From NCBI GenBank assembly GCA_900551345.1, contig URVP01000005.1, positions 1 to 24,133 of the forward strand: a stretch of 24,133 nucleotides of DNA, given 5' to 3'. The notes below the pieces were generated by a model. The model was not told the DNA's origin. It did no database searches and saw only the letters and a program-made list of their open reading frames with translations. The position numbers and the translations under genes were made by a program. This DNA is from an uncultured Eubacteriales bacterium (GTDB lineage Bacteria; Bacillota; Clostridia; Monoglobales; UMGS1388). Shown piece by piece: positions 1-7,624 of this stretch. Within the stretch, counting starts at the first letter, position 1; the number at the start of each line of letters is the position of its first letter.

Positions 1-257
1 AAGCCCTCCTTAAGGTCTTTTACGGAAAGGCCGAATCGTTTTAGCCATGTTTCGTCGTTGATTTTAAGACACAAACGGTCACCCTTGTCAATTATGCTTA
101 TTTTCCAATCCGCCGGTATACGAAAGCCTGTCAGTTTATATATTGCCTCTTCCGGGTTTTCGAGCACAAATTTTTTGTAAGCAGGGTCACGCTGTGCTTT
201 CATATTAATCATCAGATAACTTTGTTTGACTTTTGTTACAATAGCATTTTTAAACAT
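1..257 (-). CDS. NHLP-like small protein, N-terminal 85 residues (partial)
   Basis: An open frame starts at ATG 257-255 on the minus strand and runs off the left edge; 85 codons are visible with no stop. A GGA-rich site (AAGGACGG) lies upstream at a rather long spacing. The protein is charged and has no signal peptide or membrane segment. Residues about 22-66 (QRDPAYKKFVLENPEEAI, then GFRIPADWKISIIDKGDRL) follow the pattern of nitrile-hydratase-like leader peptides (NHLP): D-P-x-[FY], then L-x-N-P, then G-x-x-[IL]-P, then a beta strand of V/I-rich sequence. In that family the leader directs modification and export of a ribosomal peptide, and cleavage follows a double glycine. The double glycine and the core are not visible because the gene is cut. 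It is transcribed away from proS. The assignment is from remembered family pattern only; it could instead be an unrelated small cytosolic protein. Confidence 0.5.
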   Translation of the reverse strand, partial: MFKNAIVTKVKQSYLMINMKAQRDPAYKKFVLENPEEAIYKLTGFRIPADWKISIIDKGDRLCLKINDETWLKRFGLSVKDLKEG

Positions 258-303
258 ATGTATCAGTCCGTCCTTTTAAAATTTACAACAGGATTTATAT
301 TGT

Positions 304-347
304 TTACCTCGGGGTAACCACGAAACATTAGTGAAAATCATTTCACT
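304..347. repeat. Two short hairpins in the divergent spacer
   Basis: The 338-base spacer between the left-edge gene and proS is very AT-rich and has no gene. It contains a 5-bp stem with a TCGG loop (304-308 pairing with 313-317) and a 7-bp perfect inverted repeat around ATCA (330-336 with 341-347). Both lie in the probable leader of the minus-strand gene, or could be operator sites. Neither is followed by a T-run in either direction. I see no T-box motif (no GGTGG-type antiterminator sequence) ahead of proS. Confidence 0.35.
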
Positions 348-500
348 TTTTATAATAAATATGGTGTTATGTTAAAAAGACAACATCTATCCTGCCGTAT
401 ATTTAACTATATGCATATTATTTTGGATTATGAAAACACAACATAACAAAAATGTAATATAAAAACCCCTTATTTTAGGCGGTTATTGAGCTTAAAACCC

Positions 501-529
501 TTGACAATCGGGGCTAAAAATTATACAAT
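501..529 (+). promoter_or_regulatory. Sigma-A-type promoter for the proS operon
   Basis: A perfect -35 TTGACA (501-506) is followed after 17 bases by TACAAT (524-529), five of six matches to the -10 consensus. Transcription would begin near 536, giving a leader of about 60 bases before the proS start at 596. That is too short for a T-box riboswitch. Confidence 0.75.
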
Positions 530-595
530 AGTTTTTATAGAATAGGTAGATTATGCATTTTTTTGCGTAAATATATGAAAGGAACGATTTTAACA

Positions 596-2329
596 ATGAG
601 GTTAAGCAAATTATTGGGCGAAAGATACCGCGAACAGCCGAGCGAAGCTTTGCTTATAAGCCATGCGTTTATGCTGAGAGGCGGATATATCCGTCAGGTA
701 ACAAACGGTATTTACTCTCTTTTGCCCCCTGCCAAAAGAATTGTTGCAAAGATTGAAAATATTATCCGTGAAGAGATGGATGCCATAGACGGTCAGGAGG
801 TGCTTTTCCCCGTTGTAATGAGCAGTGACCTGTGGGAGGAATCAGGCAGATATTCGGCTATTTCTTCCGAGCTTGTACGATTTAAAGACCGTGCAGGCAG
901 AAACATGGTTCTGGGTATGACCCACGAGGAAGCGGCTGTTCATCTTGCAAGAACAGAAGCAAAAACTCATACCAAATATCCTTTTATGATATATCAGATA
1001 CAGACTAAATTCCGTGATGAAGCAAGGCCGAGGGGCGGTCTTATCCGCGTGCGTGAATTTACCATGAAGGACGCATATTCATTTCATACAAGTCAGGAGT
1101 GCCTTGAACAGTATTATGAAAGGGCATACAAGTCCTATGAAAAGATTTTCAGAAGAGTGGGACTTAAAGATGCTTTTGCCGTTAAGTCAGACAATGGTAT
1201 GATGGGCGGCAGCGTATCTCATGAATTTATGCAGGAATGTGCTCAGGGTGAAGATTCAGTTGTTTCTTGTCCGCATTGCGGATACAAATCTAATATGGAA
1301 GTTGCTGAGTCAATTTTGGAACCCTTTAACGGCGGCGTTGTTTTTGATAAGCTGGAAAAGGTAAGTACGCCCGGATGCAAAACAATTGAAGATGTTGTTA
1401 ACTTTTTCGGAGCGCCCATACAGCAGATGATGAAGGCTGTTGTTCTTAAAGCTGAAAATTCAGATAAACTCATAATCGTGTTTACAAGAGGAGATTATGA
1501 AGTCAACGAAACAAAGGTTAGAAATGTTGTAAAGTCCAATGTAGAGATAGCAACGGGAGAGGGAGAAGTGAAAGAACATCCTTGCTATGGATATATAGGT
1601 CCCGTAGGGCTTAACATGGATAACTTTACAGTTATTTATGACCGTTCTCTTAAAGGCCTTAAAAGCATTGTCTGCGGTGCTAACGAGAAGGACTATCATT
1701 ATAAAGTGCCGGACCTTATGCAGTATTGCAGTGAGGATGATTTTGTAGATGTGTCAAAAGCGAGAGCCGGAGATACCTGTGCAAAATGCGGAAAAGGAAA
1801 GCTGGAAATAAAGAGAGCCATAGAAATCGGAAATATATTCCAGCTGGGTACAAAGTATACTGAAAAAATGAACATGAGATATACGGATGCTGACGGTGAG
1901 CTTAAAACTCCCATTATGGGCTGTTATGGTATAGGAGTAGGCAGACTTATGGCATCGGTACTTGAAGTAATGCATGATGACAGAGGTCCCATATGGCCCA
2001 TGTCAATTGCTCCGTGGCAGATTCATATATGTACAATCCGCCCCAATGATGAAAAAGTTAAGGCTAAAGCAGAGGAGTTATATTCCTCTCTTACGGCAAG
2101 CGGATTTGAAGTAATCTATGATGACAGAAATGAATCGCCCGGTGTTAAATTTGCGGATGCAGACCTTTTGGGTGTACCCGTAAGAATAGTTGTCAGCCCC
2201 AAAAATCTTGAACAGGGTTGTTATGAAGTTTCAACCCGTGATAAAGAGATTAATGAAATGGTTGAATGTGACGGTCTTGAGACATTTGTAAGAGAGCTGA
2301 TTAACCAGAAGCTTTCTATGTTGAAATAA
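596..2329 (+). CDS. proS: Prolyl-tRNA synthetase, bacterial type with INS editing domain
   Basis: ProS charges tRNA-Pro with proline in the cytoplasm. The 577-residue product has the expected class II layout: motif 1 near residue 72, the THEEA loop (109-113), motif 2 starting FRDEARPRGG (139-148), an inserted INS/YbaK-like editing domain (about 225-385) that would remove mischarged alanine, motif 3 GIGVGR (445-450) and a C-terminal anticodon-binding domain starting near APWQIHIC. Cys pairs CPHC and CAKC flank the editing insert. The frame is open from TTG 563, but ATG 596 is preferred. It has an AAAGGA site 12 bases upstream, and its product begins MRLSKLLGERYRE as in typical ProS. It is the first gene of a likely proS-pheS-pheT-ireB transcription unit, 21 bases before pheS. 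Confidence 0.96.
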   Translation: MRLSKLLGERYREQPSEALLISHAFMLRGGYIRQVTNGIYSLLPPAKRIVAKIENIIREEMDAIDGQEVLFPVVMSSDLWEESGRYSAISSELVRFKDRAGRNMVLGMTHEEAAVHLARTEAKTHTKYPFMIYQIQTKFRDEARPRGGLIRVREFTMKDAYSFHTSQECLEQYYERAYKSYEKIFRRVGLKDAFAVKSDNGMMGGSVSHEFMQECAQGEDSVVSCPHCGYKSNMEVAESILEPFNGGVVFDKLEKVSTPGCKTIEDVVNFFGAPIQQMMKAVVLKAENSDKLIIVFTRGDYEVNETKVRNVVKSNVEIATGEGEVKEHPCYGYIGPVGLNMDNFTVIYDRSLKGLKSIVCGANEKDYHYKVPDLMQYCSEDDFVDVSKARAGDTCAKCGKGKLEIKRAIEIGNIFQLGTKYTEKMNMRYTDADGELKTPIMGCYGIGVGRLMASVLEVMHDDRGPIWPMSIAPWQIHICTIRPNDEKVKAKAEELYSSLTASGFEVIYDDRNESPGVKFADADLLGVPVRIVVSPKNLEQGCYEVSTRDKEINEMVECDGLETFVRELINQKLSMLK

Positions 2330-2350
2330 AGAAAGAAGGACACGGTGTAT

Positions 2351-3370
2351 ATGAAAGAAAAATTGCAGGAAATAAAAAAATATGCCGAGCAGGAGATTGA
2401 GAAGCTCAGCGACATACAATCCGTTGAGAATTTTAGGGTAGAGCTGCTGGGTAAAAAGGGTAAGCTTACCGAAGTTCTCAGAGGAATGGGAGGTCTGTCT
2501 GCTGAAGAAAGACCTGTTATCGGGCAGCTTGCCAATGAGGTGCGTAGCTATATTGAACAAAAAATCGGCGAAATAAAAAGCCAACTTGAAAAAAAGGCAC
2601 AGGCTGATAAAATCGCAGCTGAAACAATTGATGTAACCCTCCCGGGCAAAAAACGCAGACAAGGGCATGTCCATCCTCTTAATCAGGTTCTTACACAGCT
2701 TGAGGATATATTTGTAGGACTCGGTTTTGAAATAGTCGAGGGCCCGGAGGTTGAGCTTGATTATTATAACTTTGAAGCTCTTAATATCCCGCAGGATCAT
2801 CCTGCCAGAGATACTCAAGACACTTTTTATATTTCGGATAATGTGCTTTTGAGAACACAGACCTCTTCAGTTCAGATAAGAGTTATGGAAAACAAAAAGC
2901 CTCCCATCAGAATGATTGCGCCCGGGAGAGTTTATCGTTCGGATGCGGCAGATGCAACACATTCTCCGCTGTTTACGCAGATTGAAGGTCTTGTAGTTGA
3001 TAAGAATGTAACAATGAGTGACCTTAAGGGTACTCTTGATTTGTTTACTAAAAAACTTTACGGAGAAGGTACAAAAACCAGGTTCCGTCCTCATCACTTC
3101 CAGTTTACTGAGCCCAGTGCGGAAGTTGACATTCAGTGCCCGGCATGCAACGGCAACGGATGCAGCGTTTGCAAAGGAGAAGGCTGGATTGAAATTCTCG
3201 GAGCAGGTATGGTTCATCCCAAGGTGCTCAGTATATGCGGTATAAATCCCGAAGAATACAGCGGATTTGCCTTTGGTATCGGTCTTGAAAGAATTGCAAT
3301 GCGTTCATTCGGCATTGACGATATAAGACTTTTCTATGAAAATGATGTAAGATTTTTGGAACAGTTTTAA
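2351..3370 (+). CDS. pheS: Phenylalanyl-tRNA synthetase alpha subunit
   Basis: This is the catalytic subunit of the cytoplasmic alpha2-beta2 PheRS. The 339-residue product begins with an N-terminal helical coiled-coil region (about 1-90) that binds tRNA. The class II core follows: HPLNQ near 108, motif 2 RVYRSDAADATHSP (193-206) and motif 3 GFAFGIGLERIAM (305-317). A four-cysteine cluster CPAC...CSVC (residues 263-274) sits in the core, as in many bacterial PheS. The start is ATG 2351, ten bases after AGAAGGA. An in-frame GTG at 2345 is too close to that site. The gene ends 30 bases before the pheT start, so the two subunits are co-transcribed. Confidence 0.97.
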   Translation: MKEKLQEIKKYAEQEIEKLSDIQSVENFRVELLGKKGKLTEVLRGMGGLSAEERPVIGQLANEVRSYIEQKIGEIKSQLEKKAQADKIAAETIDVTLPGKKRRQGHVHPLNQVLTQLEDIFVGLGFEIVEGPEVELDYYNFEALNIPQDHPARDTQDTFYISDNVLLRTQTSSVQIRVMENKKPPIRMIAPGRVYRSDAADATHSPLFTQIEGLVVDKNVTMSDLKGTLDLFTKKLYGEGTKTRFRPHHFQFTEPSAEVDIQCPACNGNGCSVCKGEGWIEILGAGMVHPKVLSICGINPEEYSGFAFGIGLERIAMRSFGIDDIRLFYENDVRFLEQF

Positions 3371-3400
3371 TTGACTGATACGGAAGGAGATATTAATAGT

Positions 3401-5752
3401 ATGAAAATAGCATTATCATGGCTTAATGATTATACAGATATAAAAGATATTTCACCTAAGGATTTTGCTCACGGAATGACCATGACCGGCACTATGGTTG
3501 AAGGCTTCCAAGAGATGGGTGAGGGCATAAACAAAGTTGTTACGGGTAAAATCACACAGATAGAAAAACACCCCAACGCAGATAAACTTCAGGTTTGTCA
3601 GGTAGATATAGGGGGAAGCAGCATACAGGTAATTACTGCTGCAACTAATGTATTTGTTGGTGCGGTTGTTCCGGTAGCACTTGACGGTTCCGATTTGCCC
3701 GGCGGAATAAAAATTAAAAAAAGACAGATGAGAGGTCTTGACACTGAGGGAATGTTCTGTTCGGTAAATGAGCTGAATTTAGACCCCGAGCCTGCAACAG
3801 GGATAATGATTCTTGATGACAGTATTCCTGCCGGTATTGATATAAAGACAGCTCTTGACCTTAATGATACAATAGTTGAATTTGAAATTACATCAAATCG
3901 CTGTGACTGTCTCAGCGTTATCGGTCTTGCAAGAGAGGCAGCAGTTACTTTCGGTAAGCCTTTCAGCATTAAAGACCCTGCTCCCAAAGGAAGCGGCGAC
4001 GATGTTAATAAATATGCAACCGTGGAGGTAAAAGACCCTGTTCTTTGCCCTCGTTACTCTGCAAGAGCCGTTAAAAATGTAAAAATCGGTCCGTCTCCCA
4101 AATGGCTTGCAGACAGACTCAATGCCAGCGGCGTAAGGTCTATAAATAATATTGTGGATATAACCAATTATATAATGCTCGAATACGGTCAGCCGATGCA
4201 TGCCTTTGATTTAAGTCATGTGGCAGGCAGCAGCATAATTGTTCGCCGTGCACAAAACGGAGAGGCTATGAAGACTCTTGACGGTCAGGACAGAATTCTT
4301 TCCGAGGAAATGCTTGTTATTGCCGATGCACAAAGAGCTGTGGCAGTTGCCGGCGTTATGGGTGCTGAAAACAGTGAGATAGAAGACACAACAACAACCA
4401 TACTTTTTGAATCTGCAAATTTTGATGCTGCCAGCGTAAGAAGAACGGCTAAAAAATTGGGCTTGCGTACTGAGGCAAGTGCCAGATATGAAAAAGGACT
4501 TAATCCTGAAATCACCATAGATGCCGTTAACCGTGCTTGTCAGCTTGTTGAGCAGCTGGGCTGCGGTGAAGTTATTGACGGTATCATTGATGTTAAGGGA
4601 AATATTTCTGATCAGGTGGTTGTAGATTTCAAACCTGACAGAATCAATGCTCTTTTAGGTACAGATTTAACCGAGGAATATATTATAGAAATACTTGAAA
4701 AACTTGAGTTTACAATTAAAGATGGAAAGGTATATGTTCCTTCTTTCCGTAATGATATTGAAGGTACTGCTGATTTGGCAGAAGAGGTAGCAAGAATTTA
4801 CGGATATAACGAAATCCCCGACACTCTTTTAAGCGGTGAAACTACTCACGGCGGAAGAAATGAGGTTCAGCAGCTTGAGGTAATAATTCGTCAAAGCCTT
4901 ATTGCTCAAGGCTTGGATGAAATAACAACATATTCGTTTGTAGATCCTCACGAATATGATAAATTGCTTATGGAAAGACCGCAAACTGTTACTATCCGTA
5001 ACCCTCTGGGCGAGGAAAGAAGCATTATGCGTACCAACACCATAGGAAGTATGCTTGATACCTTAAGTGTTAATTATAATCACAGAAACAGCAGTGCATG
5101 GCTGTTTGAAATCGGCAAAGTATATTTGCCTGTTGACTCAGAGCCGCTTCCTCATGAAAAGAAGATGCTTACAATAGGAATGTACGGAGACTGTGATTTT
5201 TATGACCTTAAGGGCGTTGTGGAAAATATGTTTGAAGCAATGGGCATCACATCATACGATATAGAACCCCTTGCAGATAATCCCACATTCCACCCCGGTC
5301 AGACTGCACAGATAAGTTTAAGACGCAGAGCTGCCGCTATTGTGGGCAGAATCCATCCTGTGGTACAGGAAAATTACGGAATTGATACAGAAGCATATGT
5401 TGCTGTTATAGATTTTGATATGCTGATGGAATGTAAGAAGCTTGCGAGAAAATATAAGCCTCTTCCCAAATTCCCTGCTACTTCAAGAGATATTGCGGTG
5501 ATTGTTGCGGATGATGTTCCGGTAAGAAAGATAGAAAATATTATAAACAAAGCTAAAACTGATATTATAGAAGGATATAAGCTGTTTGATGTATACAAGG
5601 GCAAACAGGTTAAAGAAGGCTTCAAGAGTGTTGCGTATTCCATTTCCTTCCGTGCATCTGACAGAACCCTTACGGATGCAGAAGTTAACGAGGTTATGGA
5701 CAATATTATAAATGAACTGAAAAAACAGCTTGGAGCAGAGCTCAGAGATTAA
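3401..5752 (+). CDS. pheT: Phenylalanyl-tRNA synthetase beta subunit
   Basis: This is the partner subunit of PheS. The 783-residue product has the full bacterial set: an N-terminal EMAP/OB tRNA-binding domain (about 37-150, with HPNADKLQVCQVDIG), the B3/4 editing domain, the B5 domain, a catalytic-like core and a C-terminal FDX-ACB anticodon-binding domain (roughly the last 93 residues, beginning near KFPATSRDIAVIV). The frame is open from TTG 3371 right after the pheS stop. ATG 3401 has AAGGAG 11 bases upstream and gives the standard N-terminus MKIALSWLNDY. No frame disruption is seen. Confidence 0.97.
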   Translation: MKIALSWLNDYTDIKDISPKDFAHGMTMTGTMVEGFQEMGEGINKVVTGKITQIEKHPNADKLQVCQVDIGGSSIQVITAATNVFVGAVVPVALDGSDLPGGIKIKKRQMRGLDTEGMFCSVNELNLDPEPATGIMILDDSIPAGIDIKTALDLNDTIVEFEITSNRCDCLSVIGLAREAAVTFGKPFSIKDPAPKGSGDDVNKYATVEVKDPVLCPRYSARAVKNVKIGPSPKWLADRLNASGVRSINNIVDITNYIMLEYGQPMHAFDLSHVAGSSIIVRRAQNGEAMKTLDGQDRILSEEMLVIADAQRAVAVAGVMGAENSEIEDTTTTILFESANFDAASVRRTAKKLGLRTEASARYEKGLNPEITIDAVNRACQLVEQLGCGEVIDGIIDVKGNISDQVVVDFKPDRINALLGTDLTEEYIIEILEKLEFTIKDGKVYVPSFRNDIEGTADLAEEVARIYGYNEIPDTLLSGETTHGGRNEVQQLEVIIRQSLIAQGLDEITTYSFVDPHEYDKLLMERPQTVTIRNPLGEERSIMRTNTIGSMLDTLSVNYNHRNSSAWLFEIGKVYLPVDSEPLPHEKKMLTIGMYGDCDFYDLKGVVENMFEAMGITSYDIEPLADNPTFHPGQTAQISLRRRAAAIVGRIHPVVQENYGIDTEAYVAVIDFDMLMECKKLARKYKPLPKFPATSRDIAVIVADDVPVRKIENIINKAKTDIIEGYKLFDVYKGKQVKEGFKSVAYSISFRASDRTLTDAEVNEVMDNIINELKKQLGAELRD

Positions 5753-5795
5753 ATAATCAGGTTTGTATAAAATAAAAAAATAAGGAGGAGTCGTC

Positions 5796-6038
5796 ATGCA
5801 GGAAACAATGAAATTCGGTTTTGAAAAGCCGGAAAATGAAGCTCATGAAATTTTATGTACGGTATATCAGGCATTAAAGGAAAAAGGATACAATCCTATC
5901 AATCAGCTTGTGGGCTATATTATGTCGGGCGACCCTTCATATATAACAAGCTATAACGGAGCGAGAATTCTTATCCGTAAAATTGAGCGTGACGAGCTTT
6001 TGGAAGAGCTTGTGCGTTATTATGTAGCAGATAAGTAG
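5796..6038 (+). CDS. ireB: IreB family regulatory phosphoprotein
   Basis: An 80-residue soluble protein matching the IreB (formerly DUF965/YrzL) family: MKFGFEKPENEAHEILCTVY near the N-terminus, then YNPINQLVGYIMSGDPSYIT, then a charged tail. In Enterococcus IreB is phosphorylated by the PASTA Ser/Thr kinase IreK and affects cephalosporin tolerance; family members usually keep an N-terminal Thr. Here Thr4 (METM-like start MQETM) is a candidate acceptor. A strong AAGGAGGAG site lies 6 to 7 bases before ATG 5796. The gene follows pheT by 43 bases and is probably the last gene of that operon. In many Firmicutes ireB sits near alaS or ruvX instead, so this position is slightly unusual. Confidence 0.9.
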   Translation: MQETMKFGFEKPENEAHEILCTVYQALKEKGYNPINQLVGYIMSGDPSYITSYNGARILIRKIERDELLEELVRYYVADK

Positions 6039-6052
6039 TATGTGTTTTTTTG

Positions 6053-6076
6053 AGGCGGACATTTTTGTGTCCGCCT
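6053..6076 (+). terminator. GC-rich hairpin between ireB and murJ
   Basis: A perfect 9-bp stem (6053-6061 AGGCGGACA with 6068-6076) closes a TTTTTG loop 14 bases after the ireB stop. No T-run follows it; the T-run lies on the upstream side. It may be a weak or partial terminator, or an mRNA-processing or stability element between the synthetase genes and the murJ genes. Confidence 0.5.
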
Positions 6077-6107
6077 TAATATGTTACTTATGAAAGGAGC
6101 CGGAGTT

Positions 6108-7619
6108 ATGCCTGACAGCAAAGGTAAAACAGCCGTGAAAACCGTCAGTATAATTACGATTTTCATTCTTCTGGCTAAAGTTTTGGGAGTACTTCGTGAT
6201 GTGGCTTTTGCCAATTATTACGGTACGGGTATGCAGTCAGATGCATATCTGAGTGCAAGCAGACTTCCGCTGCTGTTTTTTGACTTAACCCTTGGGGCAG
6301 CAGTGCTTTCTACCTTTATCCCGGTTTTTAGCAGACATCTTCAAACTGATAGAAAAAAGGCGTTTAATTTTGCCAATACATTTTTAAATCTTATCATTGT
6401 GATTTCGCTTGTTTTTTGCGTTATCGGGGCACTTTTTGCTAAGCAGATTACAACCCTTTACGCTCCCGGCTTGGGAACGGAAGGAATAGAGCTTTCTTCG
6501 TCCCTTCTCAGAATAATGCTTCCTACTGCATTGTTCACGGGGGTTGCATATGTTTTTGTAGGTGTGCTTCAGTCGCTTGACGAGTTCACTATTCCGGCAA
6601 TGATAAGCCTTGTTTCCAACCTTGCGGTGCTGGTTTATCTGTTCTTTTTCAATGAAAGATTCGGTATATACGGAATGGCGGCGGCATTAACAATAGCTTG
6701 GAGTTTGCAGATTATTGTCCAAATTCCCTCTCTTATTAAAAAAGGATTTCGTTACCGTCCTCGGCTGAATCTTCGTGAAGAGGGGCTTTCTGAGGTGTTC
6801 CGGCTTGCGTTGCCCATTCTGGTCAGTTCGTGGGTTCAGCCGGTATGTGTGGTTATAAATACTCGTTTTGCTTCTAAATTGGGAGAAGGCTATATAGCAG
6901 GTCTTGACTATGCCAACAAGCTTTTTACCATAATAGTAGGAGTTTTCACATTCGCTATTACAAATTATATATTCCCGGCTTTGTCAAGAGCCAGTGCACT
7001 TAATGACAAAAAAGCTTTTGGAAATACTATGAAAACGGCATTTTCGTCAATGCTTGCCATTATCATGCCGATTGCTGTGGGTATGGCACTTTTTTCAAAG
7101 CCCATTGTGCAGGTTATTTATGAAAGAGGCGAATTTACGGCGGAGTCAACTGCCATAACCGCAGGTGCACTTGCATTTTTCTCCGTTGGTATGATTGGAT
7201 TGGGAATAAATGAAATATTGAATAAATGTTTTTATGCAATGCAAAACGGAAAAACGCCAATGATAGCTTCCGTCATAGGCATAGCTGTTAATGTAGTGTT
7301 GGCAATTGCATTCTTTTACTCAACCAATATGGGCGTGGGAGGATTGGCGTTGGCCTCATCAATTGCTCTTCTTGCAATTTCCGCTGTGCTGTGTGTACGG
7401 ATGAACAAACATATTAAATTTATGGACAAGCATCTTTTGGATGTGGTTATGCGTCTTGTTTTATCTACCGTCGTTATGGCTGCGGCTGCATATGCTGTTA
7501 ATCAGCTTACTGCTAATATGTCCGTTCTCATTTCTCTGATTCTTACGGTAGCAGCCGGTGGGGCGGTATATATAGCATGCATCGTATTTTTTGGCGTTAT
7601 TAAAAGGATTAAGGCGTAA
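6108..7619 (+). CDS. murJ: MurJ/MviN-type lipid II flippase
   Basis: A 503-residue polytopic membrane protein of the MOP superfamily. The N-terminal block (LGVLRDVAFANYYGTG...SDAYLSASRLP) and the following GAAVLSTFIPVFSR are typical of MurJ, which flips lipid II across the plasma membrane. The length fits MurJ (about 500-520 with 14 membrane helices). The chosen start ATG 6108 has AAAGGAG eight bases upstream; the frame is open from 6081, but that would put the ribosome site inside the coding region. It is first in a tight run with an O-antigen-ligase-like gene five bases downstream. Its substrate could therefore be another lipid-linked saccharide rather than, or besides, lipid II. Confidence 0.88.
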   Translation: MPDSKGKTAVKTVSIITIFILLAKVLGVLRDVAFANYYGTGMQSDAYLSASRLPLLFFDLTLGAAVLSTFIPVFSRHLQTDRKKAFNFANTFLNLIIVISLVFCVIGALFAKQITTLYAPGLGTEGIELSSSLLRIMLPTALFTGVAYVFVGVLQSLDEFTIPAMISLVSNLAVLVYLFFFNERFGIYGMAAALTIAWSLQIIVQIPSLIKKGFRYRPRLNLREEGLSEVFRLALPILVSSWVQPVCVVINTRFASKLGEGYIAGLDYANKLFTIIVGVFTFAITNYIFPALSRASALNDKKAFGNTMKTAFSSMLAIIMPIAVGMALFSKPIVQVIYERGEFTAESTAITAGALAFFSVGMIGLGINEILNKCFYAMQNGKTPMIASVIGIAVNVVLAIAFFYSTNMGVGGLALASSIALLAISAVLCVRMNKHIKFMDKHLLDVVMRLVLSTVVMAAAAYAVNQLTANMSVLISLILTVAAGGAVYIACIVFFGVIKRIKA

Positions 7620-7624
7620 AGGGG

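Noticed and set aside
530..595. Possible T-box riboswitch ahead of proS
   Set aside because: The leader after the promoter is only about 60 bases and has no specifier stem, no antiterminator GGTGG-type sequence and no terminator.
2231..2818. A 195-codon minus-strand frame over the proS/pheS boundary
   Set aside because: It overlaps two well-supported synthetase genes antisense, and the product looks like low-complexity Phe/Leu-rich sequence with no family motif.
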